From positions 18,798-82,797 of the forward strand of contig NZ_LZIN01000031.1 of the NCBI RefSeq assembly GCF_001667375.1: a stretch of 64,000 nt of DNA, written 5' to 3'. This document shows positions 40,907-48,476 of this stretch, in pieces. Position 1 is the stretch's first letter. Each line of letters starts with the position of its first letter. The stretch is from Mycolicibacter sinensis (GTDB taxonomy: Bacteria; Actinomycetota; Actinomycetes; Mycobacteriales; Mycobacteriaceae). The notes beneath the pieces were generated by a model. That model saw only the letters and a program-made list of their open reading frames with translations. It did no database searches and was not told where the DNA came from. The position numbers and the translations under genes were made by a program.

Positions 40907-41731
40907 CGCTTTGTCGGGCGCGGTGTCGGCTTCTCGCCAGAGGCCGTGGATCGGCTGGTTCGGTACGCCCGGGAACAGTTGCTCGCTCGGGCCCGAGGTC
41001 ACCCAACCGCCGAGCTTGGTGGCTAGATGCGGGGCGAACACCGCTCCGTACAGTCCGTTTCCGATCACGATGACGGCGACGATGGACAACACCGACGATT
41101 TCCATCGGGTCGTCGAGCGGTTGTCGGCCCACGCCTCGATGACGTTGCGGCCCTGCGCGTCCGTTCGCCCGAGCAGATAGGTGAAGACCATCATCTGCAC
41201 GCCCATGGCCAGGGCGTCGTACAGCGGATACTGCTGCGGCGTCCCTTCGCTCAATGCCAGACCTGGGATGACGTAGCCATAGGAGAAATTGCCGAGCCGG
41301 GCGCCCAACATGCCGTTGAACAGAAACGCCCAGCAGAAGCCGACGATTAGACCGACCGTCAGCAGCGTGACAGGGCGGCGCCAGCCGAATCCCGCGGCCA
41401 CTCGGCGTCCGAGCGAGGACCCGATCAGGGCCGGCACGAGGAAGTAGGACATGTAGCCGATGGGCACGGCCAACGGGAGACCGCCCCAGGTCATGTTCAG
41501 CGGCCACCATGACGGCATCCGGGGCAGCTCCGGCGGGAATTGCGCATACATCGCCCAGTCGTAGGGGGCCTCGATCCAAGAGAACGAGAGCGCCGAGATG
41601 CAGAGCAGCAACAGCGGGTGTAGATGCCGGCGACGGTAACTCAGGTAGACACCTACCGCGAAGAACGCGATTCCGGTGACGTAGGAGAAGATCTGGGCGG
41701 CCGCAAGCGACGGCGCCAGCCCGGCGCTCAC
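40871..41731 (-). CDS. AveC-family (spirocyclase-like) membrane protein 1
   Basis: A 286-aa polytopic protein with about seven helices (YVTGIAFFAVGVYLSYRRRH, ALSFSWIEAPYDWAMYAQFP). The W-x-E-x-P-x-D-W-x-x-Y segment and the NGMLGARLGNFSYGYVIPGL segment place it with AveC-like proteins. Streptomyces AveC acts in spiroketal formation and dehydration of avermectin; the mycobacterial members have no assigned reaction. The GTG overlaps the stop of a 30-aa membrane microprotein. It precedes the mce operon and carries the mce promoter in its 3' end. Confidence 0.75.
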   Translation of the reverse strand: MSAGLAPSLAAAQIFSYVTGIAFFAVGVYLSYRRRHLHPLLLLCISALSFSWIEAPYDWAMYAQFPPELPRMPSWWPLNMTWGGLPLAVPIGYMSYFLVPALIGSSLGRRVAAGFGWRRPVTLLTVGLIVGFCWAFLFNGMLGARLGNFSYGYVIPGLALSEGTPQQYPLYDALAMGVQMMVFTYLLGRTDAQGRNVIEAWADNRSTTRWKSSVLSIVAVIVIGNGLYGAVFAPHLATKLGGWVTSGPSEQLFPGVPNQPIHGLWREADTAPDKALTIPAAHDRLR

Positions 41732-41820
41732 CGGCGGGCCTCCGGGTCGAAGTAGAGCACCACTCCGTAGATCAGTGCGATCAACCCGAGCAGGGTGCCC
41801 AACATGATGACAGCGCCCAC
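41728..41820 (-). CDS. 30-aa single-span membrane microprotein coupled to the AveC-like gene
   Basis: Reads MGAVIMLGTLLGLIALIYGV then VLYFDPEARR: one complete membrane helix with a short charged tail. A strong GAAGGAGG lies 5 nt before the GTG, and its stop codon overlaps the AveC-like start as GTGA. It is too short for default gene calling. Length, RBS and coupling support translation; a helper subunit role for the AveC-like protein is an inference. Confidence 0.72.
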   Translation of the reverse strand: MGAVIMLGTLLGLIALIYGVVLYFDPEARR

Positions 41821-41853
41821 GTCCGCCTCCTTCACAGCATTTCGGTAGGTAGT

Positions 41854-41887
41854 GGATACTATCCTTTCTAGATAGCAGAGACTATCC
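41854..41887. promoter_or_regulatory. Probable TetR operator between divergent genes
   Basis: GGATACTATCC (41854-41864) is a perfect palindrome, followed by GATAG (41871-41875) and a second ACTATCC (41881-41887). The alternating CTATC/GATAG half-sites lie in the 110-bp gap between the AveC microprotein and the TetR gene, a layout expected for autoregulation of a divergent pair. Confidence 0.6.
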
Positions 41888-41930
41888 TAAATTCGTCTGA
41901 TGTCGAGTGAGATTCGAGGAGTGAATCAGG

Positions 41931-42590
41931 TTGTCCCAGCGAACCTCCGGCGCCGGACGGAGTACGGTGGCGGTCCGACGGCCCCGTGGCGAACCGCGCC
42001 GGCTGCTGCTTGATGCCGCACGAGACCTCTTCGCCCGCCAGGACTACCGCAGCACCACGACGCGGGAGATCGCGCAGGCGGCCGGCGTCACCGAACCGCT
42101 GCTGTTCCGCCACTTCGGCTCGAAGGCGACGCTGTTCCGGGAGGCGCTCGTCGCACCGTTCATCGGCTTCGTCGAAGAATTCGGTCAGACGTGGCAGTCG
42201 CTTGACCCCGAGCAGACCAGCGAGGAAGAGCTGGCCCGCCACTTCGTCGGGCGACTCTACGACGTATTCGTCGGTCACCAGGGCCTGCTGCTGACATTGA
42301 TGGCATCGGATTCGCTTACCGAGGAGGAGGCGGCCGAGGCCGGCATCGCCGACGTCCGGCGGTCGATCACCCTGCTCGGCCAGATCAGCGCGGAAGGGAT
42401 GAATCTGCGCTCGATCGGGTCACCGCATCCGAATCTGCCGGCGCACTCCACCGTGGCGATGATCGCCGGAATGGCCGCGTTGCGTTCGACCTACTTCGGC
42501 TCCCGGCCGCCGTCGAGAAAAGTGATCGTCGAGGAACTCACGCAGGCGAGCCTGCACGGCTTCCTGCACCGTAACAACCAAGGGGTGTGA
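41931..42590 (+). CDS. TetR-family transcriptional regulator
   Basis: A 219-aa TetR protein: LLLDAARDLFARQDYRSTTT then REIAQAAGVTEPLLFRHFGS is the helix-turn-helix, with a C-terminal ligand domain with VIAGMAALRSTYFGSR-like helix. The start is TTG 41931 with CGAGGAG 9 nt upstream; GTG 41967 is a weaker alternative. Its stop overlaps the upstream end of the P450 reading frame, so P450 and regulator form one operon. The likely binding site is the CTATC/GATAG array before it. Confidence 0.85.
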   Translation: MSQRTSGAGRSTVAVRRPRGEPRRLLLDAARDLFARQDYRSTTTREIAQAAGVTEPLLFRHFGSKATLFREALVAPFIGFVEEFGQTWQSLDPEQTSEEELARHFVGRLYDVFVGHQGLLLTLMASDSLTEEEAAEAGIADVRRSITLLGQISAEGMNLRSIGSPHPNLPAHSTVAMIAGMAALRSTYFGSRPPSRKVIVEELTQASLHGFLHRNNQGV

Positions 42591-42592
42591 CC

Positions 42593-43795
42593 ATGACAGG
42601 CGCCAGTGCGCTCGAGCTGTACTACGACCCGTTCGACCGCGACATCGATGACGACCCGTACCCGGTGTGGAAGCGCATGCGTGAAGAAACACCGTTGTAC
42701 TACAACGAGAAATTCAACTTTTATGCGCTGAGCCGCTACGAGGACGTGGTGCGCGAGCTGCCGAACTGGGAGACCTACCGCTCCGGGCGGGGGACCACCG
42801 CGGACATCTTGTTCAACAACATCGAGGTACCGCCGGGAATCCTATTGTTCGAGGACCCGCCGCTGCACGATCTGCACCGCGGTCTGCTGTCCCGGGTCTT
42901 CACCCCTCGCCGGATGCTGGCCGTAGAACCTCTGGTCCGGGAGTTCTGCGTCAAAGAGCTGGACCCGCTCGTCGGCGCCGGCGGCTTCGATTTCATCGCC
43001 GATCTCGGAGCGATGATGCCGATGCGCACGATCGGCTATCTGCTGGGCATTCCGGAAAAGGACCAGGAGGCGATCCGGGACCGCAACGGCTCCTTCATCG
43101 AGATGGCCGAGGGGCGCGAACCCGGTGATGTCAGCCAGCAGATATTCGCCGACACCATCATGATGTTCGCCGAGTACATCGAGTGGCGTGCCAACCACCC
43201 CTCCGATGATCTGATGACCGACCTGCTGCGGGCGGAGATCGAGGAGGCCGACGGCACCCGGCGCCTGCTGACCCGCACCGAGGTGCTCGCCTATACCGCC
43301 ATGATCGCCGGCGCCGGAAACGAGACCACGGCCCGGCTGATCGGATTCATGGCACAGTTGCTCTCGGATCATCCGGATCAACGTCGCGAACTCGCGGCCG
43401 ATCCGGCCCTGATCCCGGGCGCGGTCGAGGAGACGCTGCGCTACGAACCTCCCTCGCCGGTGCAGGCACGCTATGTCGCCCGCGACGCCGAGCACTACGG
43501 CCGGCCGGTTCCGGAGGGGTCGTTCATGTTGCTGCTCAACGGATCCGCCAACCGTGACCACCGGCAGTACGCCGACCCGGATCGCTTCGATATCCATCGC
43601 GGCGGCAGCCACCTCAGCTTCGGCAAGGGGGTGCACTTCTGCCTCGGGTCGGCGTTGGCCCGATTGGAGGCCAGGGTGGCCTATGAGGAGGTCCTGAAGC
43701 GGTGGCCCGACTGGGAAGTCGACTACGCGGGCGCGCAACGCGCCCACACCGCCAGCGTGCGGGGGTGGGCGCGGCTACCTGTTGTCACCCGGTGA
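42593..43795 (+). CDS. Cytochrome P450 (island P450 1)
   Basis: A 400-aa bacterial class I P450. MIAGAGNETTARLIGF is the I-helix with the oxygen-activating acidic-Thr pair, EETLRYEPP the ExxR motif, and LSFGKGVHFCLGSALARLEA the heme loop (Cys about residue 350). The electron donors (ferredoxin and reductase) are not in the window. The ATG at 42593 follows AAGGGG by 8 nt; the GTG at 42587 overlaps the TetR stop and is the alternative. P450 family number cannot be read by eye. Confidence 0.92.
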   Translation: MTGASALELYYDPFDRDIDDDPYPVWKRMREETPLYYNEKFNFYALSRYEDVVRELPNWETYRSGRGTTADILFNNIEVPPGILLFEDPPLHDLHRGLLSRVFTPRRMLAVEPLVREFCVKELDPLVGAGGFDFIADLGAMMPMRTIGYLLGIPEKDQEAIRDRNGSFIEMAEGREPGDVSQQIFADTIMMFAEYIEWRANHPSDDLMTDLLRAEIEEADGTRRLLTRTEVLAYTAMIAGAGNETTARLIGFMAQLLSDHPDQRRELAADPALIPGAVEETLRYEPPSPVQARYVARDAEHYGRPVPEGSFMLLLNGSANRDHRQYADPDRFDIHRGGSHLSFGKGVHFCLGSALARLEARVAYEEVLKRWPDWEVDYAGAQRAHTASVRGWARLPVVTR

Positions 43796-43798
43796 GCC

Positions 43799-44728
43799 TC
43801 ACATGGCGATGCCGAGCCGATCGCAGGCGCCGAACACCTCCTCGAAGATGGAGTCGGGAACGGTGAACGGGTCGGTCGCCGACACCTGCGCCAGGTGCGC
43901 CGCAATGTCCTCGGCGGCGGGATCGGCACCGGATTCGGGGAGCCAGCCCTGGCCGAGTCCGACGAAGACACGGGCGAATCGCCCGGCGCAGGCCGAGTAG
44001 TTTCGATGCGTGACATCGCAGTCCCGGCTGGCCAGGTAGACCACGATCGGCACCACCAACTCTGGCCGGATCGCCCGTAGGAACCCGGCCTCTTCGATCG
44101 CTTTGGGGTCGCCGACCGTGTCGGTGACCATCCGGGAAAACCCGAACGGCAGCACGGTATTGGACCGGACTCCCAGTGGGGCACCCTCGATCGCAATGAC
44201 ATTGGAGAGCCCGACCAGTCCGGCTTTGGCGGCGGCGTAGTGGGCTTCTAACGGCTGGCCGAACATGCCACCCGACGAGGAGATGAACACGAACCGGCCA
44301 TAACCCTGCTTCTTCATCACCCGGTATGCGGGCTGACTCAGATAGAACCCGCCATCCAGATGCACCCGCAGCATGCGCCGCCAGTCGTCAGCGGACATCT
44401 CCTCGAACGCAATGCTGTTGAAGATCCCCGCATTGCTGACCACGGCATCAAGGCGGCCGAATCGCTCGACGGCAGCGGCGACGATCGCCTCGCCGCCGGC
44501 CGGGCTGTCCACCGAGTCGTGCGATGCCACGGCGACACCGCCGGCAGCAGCGATCTCGTCGGCCACCAGGTCGGCAACGTGGGCGTCGGCGCCGTCACCG
44601 TGCATCGACCCGCCGAGGTCGTTGACCACTACCGAGGCGCCGCGTCGAGCCAGCTCTATCGCATAGAGGCGGCCCAGGCCTCGCCCTGCCCCGGTGACGA
44701 CGACCACCTGGTCGGTGAAATCGATCAT
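43799..44728 (-). CDS. SDR oxidoreductase (MFE2/HSD17B4-like)
   Basis: A 309-aa SDR: VVVVTGAGRGLGRLYAIELA (loop) and VVNDLGGSMHGDGADAHVAD, the NDLGG segment of HSD17B4-like (3R)-hydroxyacyl-CoA dehydrogenases. The Ser is in FVFISSSGGMFGQ and the catalytic YxxxK in AHYAAAKAGLVG. The C-terminal 70 residues extend past the usual SDR end. Likely reaction is oxidation of a hydroxyacyl-CoA or related alcohol. It shares a bidirectional promoter with the VWA gene and ends 3 bp after the P450 stop, tail to tail. Confidence 0.87.
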   Translation of the reverse strand: MIDFTDQVVVVTGAGRGLGRLYAIELARRGASVVVNDLGGSMHGDGADAHVADLVADEIAAAGGVAVASHDSVDSPAGGEAIVAAAVERFGRLDAVVSNAGIFNSIAFEEMSADDWRRMLRVHLDGGFYLSQPAYRVMKKQGYGRFVFISSSGGMFGQPLEAHYAAAKAGLVGLSNVIAIEGAPLGVRSNTVLPFGFSRMVTDTVGDPKAIEEAGFLRAIRPELVVPIVVYLASRDCDVTHRNYSACAGRFARVFVGLGQGWLPESGADPAAEDIAAHLAQVSATDPFTVPDSIFEEVFGACDRLGIAM

Positions 44729-44747
44729 CGCGGCGCCTACCCCTCGA

Positions 44748-44795
44748 TTGACTGTGGTCGCAGCGGACTCTACGGTGGAACAGATATTTGGTCAA
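44748..44795. promoter_or_regulatory. Bidirectional promoter with island operator site 5
   Basis: Plus promoter TTGACT (44748-44753), 17 bp, TACGGT (44771-44776). Minus promoter TTGACC (44790-44795), 17 bp, TAGAGT (44767-44772). The two -10 regions overlap. The operator GGAACAGATATTTGGT (44777-44792) follows the plus -10 directly and fills the minus spacer and -35, so one bound protein could block both. Confidence 0.75.
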
Positions 44796-44815
44796 CCGGA
44801 TAGGCGAGGGGGTCC

Positions 44816-46477
44816 GTGAACCACCACGAAGCCGGCGAATCCCTGCGGCGCTGGAGCTTGTTGGCGTCGGCGCTTTCCGGCCGGGCGCTGCAGGTGGCAG
44901 CGGGCGACGCCGGCGAACCCACGTGGACCGACGGCAAGACCGTCTACGTCGATCCGGCCCTGGAGGCGGCCCGCCAGCTCGAGGCGGTGGCGGTTCAGGC
45001 CAGCCTGCTGGCAGCCGGGAGTCTGGAACCCGGCCTGGTCCGCAAGCTGGTTCGGCGCCGCGCCCTGACCGCCCGCTACCTCGCTGTCGAAGGGCATCGG
45101 GCGCTGGCGGCCAACGTCGAACTGTTGCCCCCTGCGGCGGCCTCGCTAATCGACCGGGAGCTCGCCGCCCGCAGCGAATCGCCTGCCGCCTCGCTGGTGC
45201 TGGCCGGCACGCTCGACGACGCTCCGCTCGACGCGTTCGGTGTGATCCGCCCGGGAAAGATGCTGACCGACAAGAACACCGGCGAATCGAGTGCCGGCCA
45301 GCAGCATCAACCGCGTCAGCAGAGTAAACCGCTGGCCGACCTCGACGACGGTGACGACGGTCCCGGGGACGTCATGGATGTCTTCTCCAGTCCGGTCGGC
45401 GGCAGCGGCGCGCTGGGCCGGCTGGTCGCCAAGATGCTCGAGGTGACCCGTCGGCTGGGCGGCAACGGCCCGCCGGGGGCCGACGCGCCCACGCATCGGA
45501 CCCGATCCGGACGGCGTGGCGGCAGCGCGGTGTCTTCTGCCGGCATCGGGGCTCTTGATGACGACACCGCCGCCGGCAGCACCACCGGAACGACCTATCC
45601 CGAATGGGACGTGAATCGCCGGAGCTATCGGCAGAACTGGTGCACCGTACTGGAAATCGCGGCGAGCACCGGCAACGCGGCGACGCCGGCGGGCGACTAT
45701 GGATTGCGGCGACCGCTGGCCCGGCTCGGCGTGGGCTTGGATCGCTACCACCGCCAGCCGCAGGGCGACGACATCGATCTGGATGCGGCGATCGAGGGCC
45801 GGGTGGAGGTGCTCGCCGGGTCGGCGCCCGACGAAGCGGTCTACCTGGACAGCCTGCGCAGGCGGCGCGATCTGTCGGTGCTGATCCTGCTGGACGTCTC
45901 TGGTTCGACGGCCGAGCCCGGCACCCTGGGTCAGACCGTGCATGCTCAACAGCGCGCGGCAGCCGCGGCATTGGCCACCGCTCTGCACGATCTGGGAGAT
46001 CGCCTCGCGCTCTATGCATTTGCCTCCCAGGGCAGGTCGGCGGTGCACCTCACCCCGGTGAAGCGCTTCGACGACCCGCTCGACGCCCTCGCGCTGCGGC
46101 GTTTGCAGGGTCTCAAACCCGGTGCCTACTCGCGGCTGGGTGCGGCGATCCGGCACGGCGCGGCCGTCCTGGAAGACCGTGGCGGTACGCCCCGGCGGCT
46201 GCTCGTCGTGCTGTCCGACGGACTGGCCTACGACCACGGCTACGAGCGGGTCTACGGCGCGGCCGATGCCCGCCGCGCCCTGGCCGAGGCGCGCCGGCGC
46301 GGTACCGGTTGTCTGTGCCTGACGGTCGGAGCGGCCACCGATGTCGACGAGTTGCGCCGGGTTTTCGGCAGCGCCGCCCACGCGACCATTCCCCGGCTCG
46401 AACAGCTCAACCGGGTGATCGGGCCGCTGTTTCGGTCGGCGCTGAGCTCAGCCGACTTGCGACGACGGGTCGCATGA
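44816..46477 (+). CDS. VWA-domain protein (CbbO/NorD-like) partner of MoxR ATPase
   Basis: A 553-aa protein. The N-terminal half is helical (LVRKLVRRRALTARYLAVEG), a low-complexity acidic linker follows (LADLDDGDDGPGDVMD), then a segment with a YPEWDVNRRSYRQNWC motif. From about residue 355 the VWA domain starts with LILLDVSGSTAEPG (MIDAS DxSGS), with later Thr/Asp contacts in VVLSDGLAYDHGY. This is the arrangement of CbbO and NorD, which pair with a MoxR AAA+ protein to remodel a target enzyme. The next gene is that ATPase, overlapping as ATGA. GTG start. Confidence 0.85.
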   Translation: MNHHEAGESLRRWSLLASALSGRALQVAAGDAGEPTWTDGKTVYVDPALEAARQLEAVAVQASLLAAGSLEPGLVRKLVRRRALTARYLAVEGHRALAANVELLPPAAASLIDRELAARSESPAASLVLAGTLDDAPLDAFGVIRPGKMLTDKNTGESSAGQQHQPRQQSKPLADLDDGDDGPGDVMDVFSSPVGGSGALGRLVAKMLEVTRRLGGNGPPGADAPTHRTRSGRRGGSAVSSAGIGALDDDTAAGSTTGTTYPEWDVNRRSYRQNWCTVLEIAASTGNAATPAGDYGLRRPLARLGVGLDRYHRQPQGDDIDLDAAIEGRVEVLAGSAPDEAVYLDSLRRRRDLSVLILLDVSGSTAEPGTLGQTVHAQQRAAAAALATALHDLGDRLALYAFASQGRSAVHLTPVKRFDDPLDALALRRLQGLKPGAYSRLGAAIRHGAAVLEDRGGTPRRLLVVLSDGLAYDHGYERVYGAADARRALAEARRRGTGCLCLTVGAATDVDELRRVFGSAAHATIPRLEQLNRVIGPLFRSALSSADLRRRVA

Positions 46478-46488
46478 AGAGAAGGGGT

Positions 46489-47298
46489 ATGAACGACATG
46501 ACATCTGCGCCCCCTGGACCGCGCCCCTACTACGTGTCAACCGGCAATGAGGAGCAAGTCTTCAAAGCGGCCTACCGGCAAGGGCTGTCGATCGTGCTCA
46601 AAGGGCCTACCGGCTGCGGCAAGACCCGTTTCGTGGAGGCGATGGCCCACGATCTGGGCCGGCCGCTGATCACCGTCGCCTGCCACGACGATCTGACCAC
46701 CGCCGATCTGGTCGGCCGGTTCCTGCTGCGCGGCGGTGAGACCGAGTGGGTGGATGGGCCGTTGACCAGGGCCGTCCGCGAGGGGGCGCTCTGTTACCTC
46801 GACGAAGTGGTGGAGGCCCGCCAGGACACCACCGTCGTGCTGCATCCGCTGGCCGACCACCGCCGCCAGCTACCGATCGAGCGGCTGGGGGTGACGCTGG
46901 ACGCCGCACCGGGATTCGGCTTGGTGGTGTCGTATAACCCGGGGTACCAGAGCGTGTTGAAGGATCTGAAGGATTCTACGCGCCAGCGCATGGTGGCTAT
47001 CGAATTCGGCTTTCCCGCAACCGAAGTCGAGGAGAAAATCCTTGCCTGCGAGGCCGGCGTCGATCACGAGCGGGCCGCTGAGCTGGTCCGGCTCGGGCAG
47101 GCGATCCGTCGCGTGGAGACCGGCGGGCTGCGCGAGGTGGCGTCGACCCGGGTGTTGATCGCCGCCGGTCGGCTGATCGCCGAGGGGCTGACCCCCCGCG
47201 AGGCGGCCCGGGCCGCCGTCGCCGGCCCGCTGACCGATGACTCCCTGGTGACCAGCGGCCTGGTGGAGATGATCGACGCGTACCTGCCGGAGAGGTGA
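46489..47298 (+). CDS. MoxR-family AAA+ ATPase (CbbQ/NirQ/NorQ-like)
   Basis: A 269-aa AAA+ protein: IVLKGPTGCGKTRFVEAMAH (Walker A, about residues 38-46), LVGRFLLRGGETEWVDGPLT, ALCYLDEVVEARQDT (Walker B), LVVSYNPGYQSVLKDLKDST (sensor 1 Asn with NPGYQ, the CbbQ/NorQ hallmark) and RQRMVAIEFGFP. CbbQ rings activate Rubisco and NorQ inserts metal into NO reductase; no such target is here, so the substrate may be one of the island oxygenases. AGAAGGGG before ATG 46489 decides the start. It ends just before the next operator site. Confidence 0.88.
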   Translation: MNDMTSAPPGPRPYYVSTGNEEQVFKAAYRQGLSIVLKGPTGCGKTRFVEAMAHDLGRPLITVACHDDLTTADLVGRFLLRGGETEWVDGPLTRAVREGALCYLDEVVEARQDTTVVLHPLADHRRQLPIERLGVTLDAAPGFGLVVSYNPGYQSVLKDLKDSTRQRMVAIEFGFPATEVEEKILACEAGVDHERAAELVRLGQAIRRVETGGLREVASTRVLIAAGRLIAEGLTPREAARAAVAGPLTDDSLVTSGLVEMIDAYLPER

Positions 47299-47344
47299 TT
47301 GACGGTCCGCGGGCCGCGCGCTAAGGTTTGAACAAATATTAGGT
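47299..47344 (+). promoter_or_regulatory. Solute-binding-protein gene promoter with island operator site 6
   Basis: TTGACG (47299-47304), 17-bp spacer, TAAGGT (47322-47327), then TGAACAAATATTAGGT (47329-47344) covering the start point. The -35 begins on the base after the AAA+ stop codon. The arrangement is the same as on the plus side of site 5. Confidence 0.72.
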
Positions 47345-47360
47345 TCGTCACGGAGGCGAG

Positions 47361-48473
47361 ATGTCCTACGAGAGCGCCGCGGAACCGATCAAGATCGGTT
47401 ATCTGATGGACTTCCGGCTCCCCGATGGCTTCCCGAAGAGCTATTTCGAAGACCTGACCCAACCGTTCGACCTGGTGTTCAAGCAGGCGACCGAACGGGG
47501 CCTGCTGGACCGGCCGATCGAGATCGTCTACCGCGAGGTCGAGGGTCTGCCCAAGGGTTCGGTCAAGGCCGTCATCGATGCTTACGGCGAACTCTGCGAC
47601 GAGGGCTGCCTGGCGATCTTCGGACCGCACATCACCGATAACTGCGTGCCGACCCGCGAGGCGATCGAGGAGCGCTTCAAGGTGCCGTGCCTGTCGGTCA
47701 CCGGATCCGACGAGGCGCTGGGGGAGTGGTTCTTCGCGTTTCCGCAGGGATCGCTGACCGATGAGCCGATCTTCTGGACGGACCTGCTGGCCAAAGGGGG
47801 GCACACCGAGGTCGGGGTGCTCAAAGAACAGTCGCTGGTGGGCGAAACCTATCTGAAGAACTTCCGCGAAGCCTGCCGGCGCAAGGGCATTCGGATCGTG
47901 GCCGAGGCGACGATCGCCCAGACCGCCCAAGACGTCTCAGCGGCGGTACGCACCCTGCACGAAGCCAAGGCCCCGGCGATCGTGCACTGCGGCTTCGGGT
48001 TCGGCGTGGTCTTCATCAACCCGGCGCTGCAGGAGTTGAACTGGGACCCGCCCCGTTTCACCTGCACCGCGTTCCAGAACGCCTGGATCAACCCGGTCAT
48101 GTGGAACGCGTTCATGGGCTGGGTCGGTATCGACCAGTACGACGAGGGCAATCCGGTCGGTCAGGCGTTCCTCGACGAGTACGAACAGGCCTACGGCCGC
48201 CGCACCGAGTGGTGCGTGTCGGTGGTCAACCGGGACGTGGCGATGACTTTGGTGCGGGCCCTGGCCGCCGCGCATCCGCTGAGCCCGCGCGGGGTCAAGG
48301 AAGCCCTGGAGCGGGTGAAGATGATGCCCGCCGCCTCCGGGGCGCCGGGCACCAGGGTGTCGTTCGGCAACTGGACGCGCCGCGCCTGGATGGGCGCCGG
48401 CTATCTGGTCGCTCGCAGACTCGACGCCGACGGCGTCAACTCCCATCTCGTCGACCGTTTTGGAGAGGAATAA
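47361..48473 (+). CDS. Type I solute-binding-protein homologue without signal peptide
   Basis: A 370-aa protein of the Leu/Ile/Val- and amide/urea-binding fold: EPIKIGYLMDFRLPDGFPKS, GCLAIFGPHITDNCVPTREA, CLSVTGSDEALGEWFFAFPQ and GHTEVGVLKEQSLVGETYLK are the first lobe and hinge; FVINPALQELNWDP-like and VVNRDVAMTLVRALAAA are in the second. The start MSYESAAEPIKIGYL leaves no room for a signal peptide or lipobox, and upstream sequence is promoter. No ABC permease or ATPase is adjacent. It may be an intracellular ligand sensor or carrier. GGAGGCGAG precedes the ATG. Confidence 0.82.
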   Translation: MSYESAAEPIKIGYLMDFRLPDGFPKSYFEDLTQPFDLVFKQATERGLLDRPIEIVYREVEGLPKGSVKAVIDAYGELCDEGCLAIFGPHITDNCVPTREAIEERFKVPCLSVTGSDEALGEWFFAFPQGSLTDEPIFWTDLLAKGGHTEVGVLKEQSLVGETYLKNFREACRRKGIRIVAEATIAQTAQDVSAAVRTLHEAKAPAIVHCGFGFGVVFINPALQELNWDPPRFTCTAFQNAWINPVMWNAFMGWVGIDQYDEGNPVGQAFLDEYEQAYGRRTEWCVSVVNRDVAMTLVRALAAAHPLSPRGVKEALERVKMMPAASGAPGTRVSFGNWTRRAWMGAGYLVARRLDADGVNSHLVDRFGEE

Positions 48474-48476
48474 GTC

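Noticed and set aside
45146..46381. Minus-strand open frame opposite the VWA gene
   Set aside because: Antisense shadow with no domain, no ribosome-binding site and no neighbour in the same direction.
45604..46488. Upstream extension of the AAA+ ATPase frame into the VWA gene
   Set aside because: The residues before 46489 are low-complexity Arg/Gly-rich; the VWA domain with its MIDAS motif occupies the other frame.
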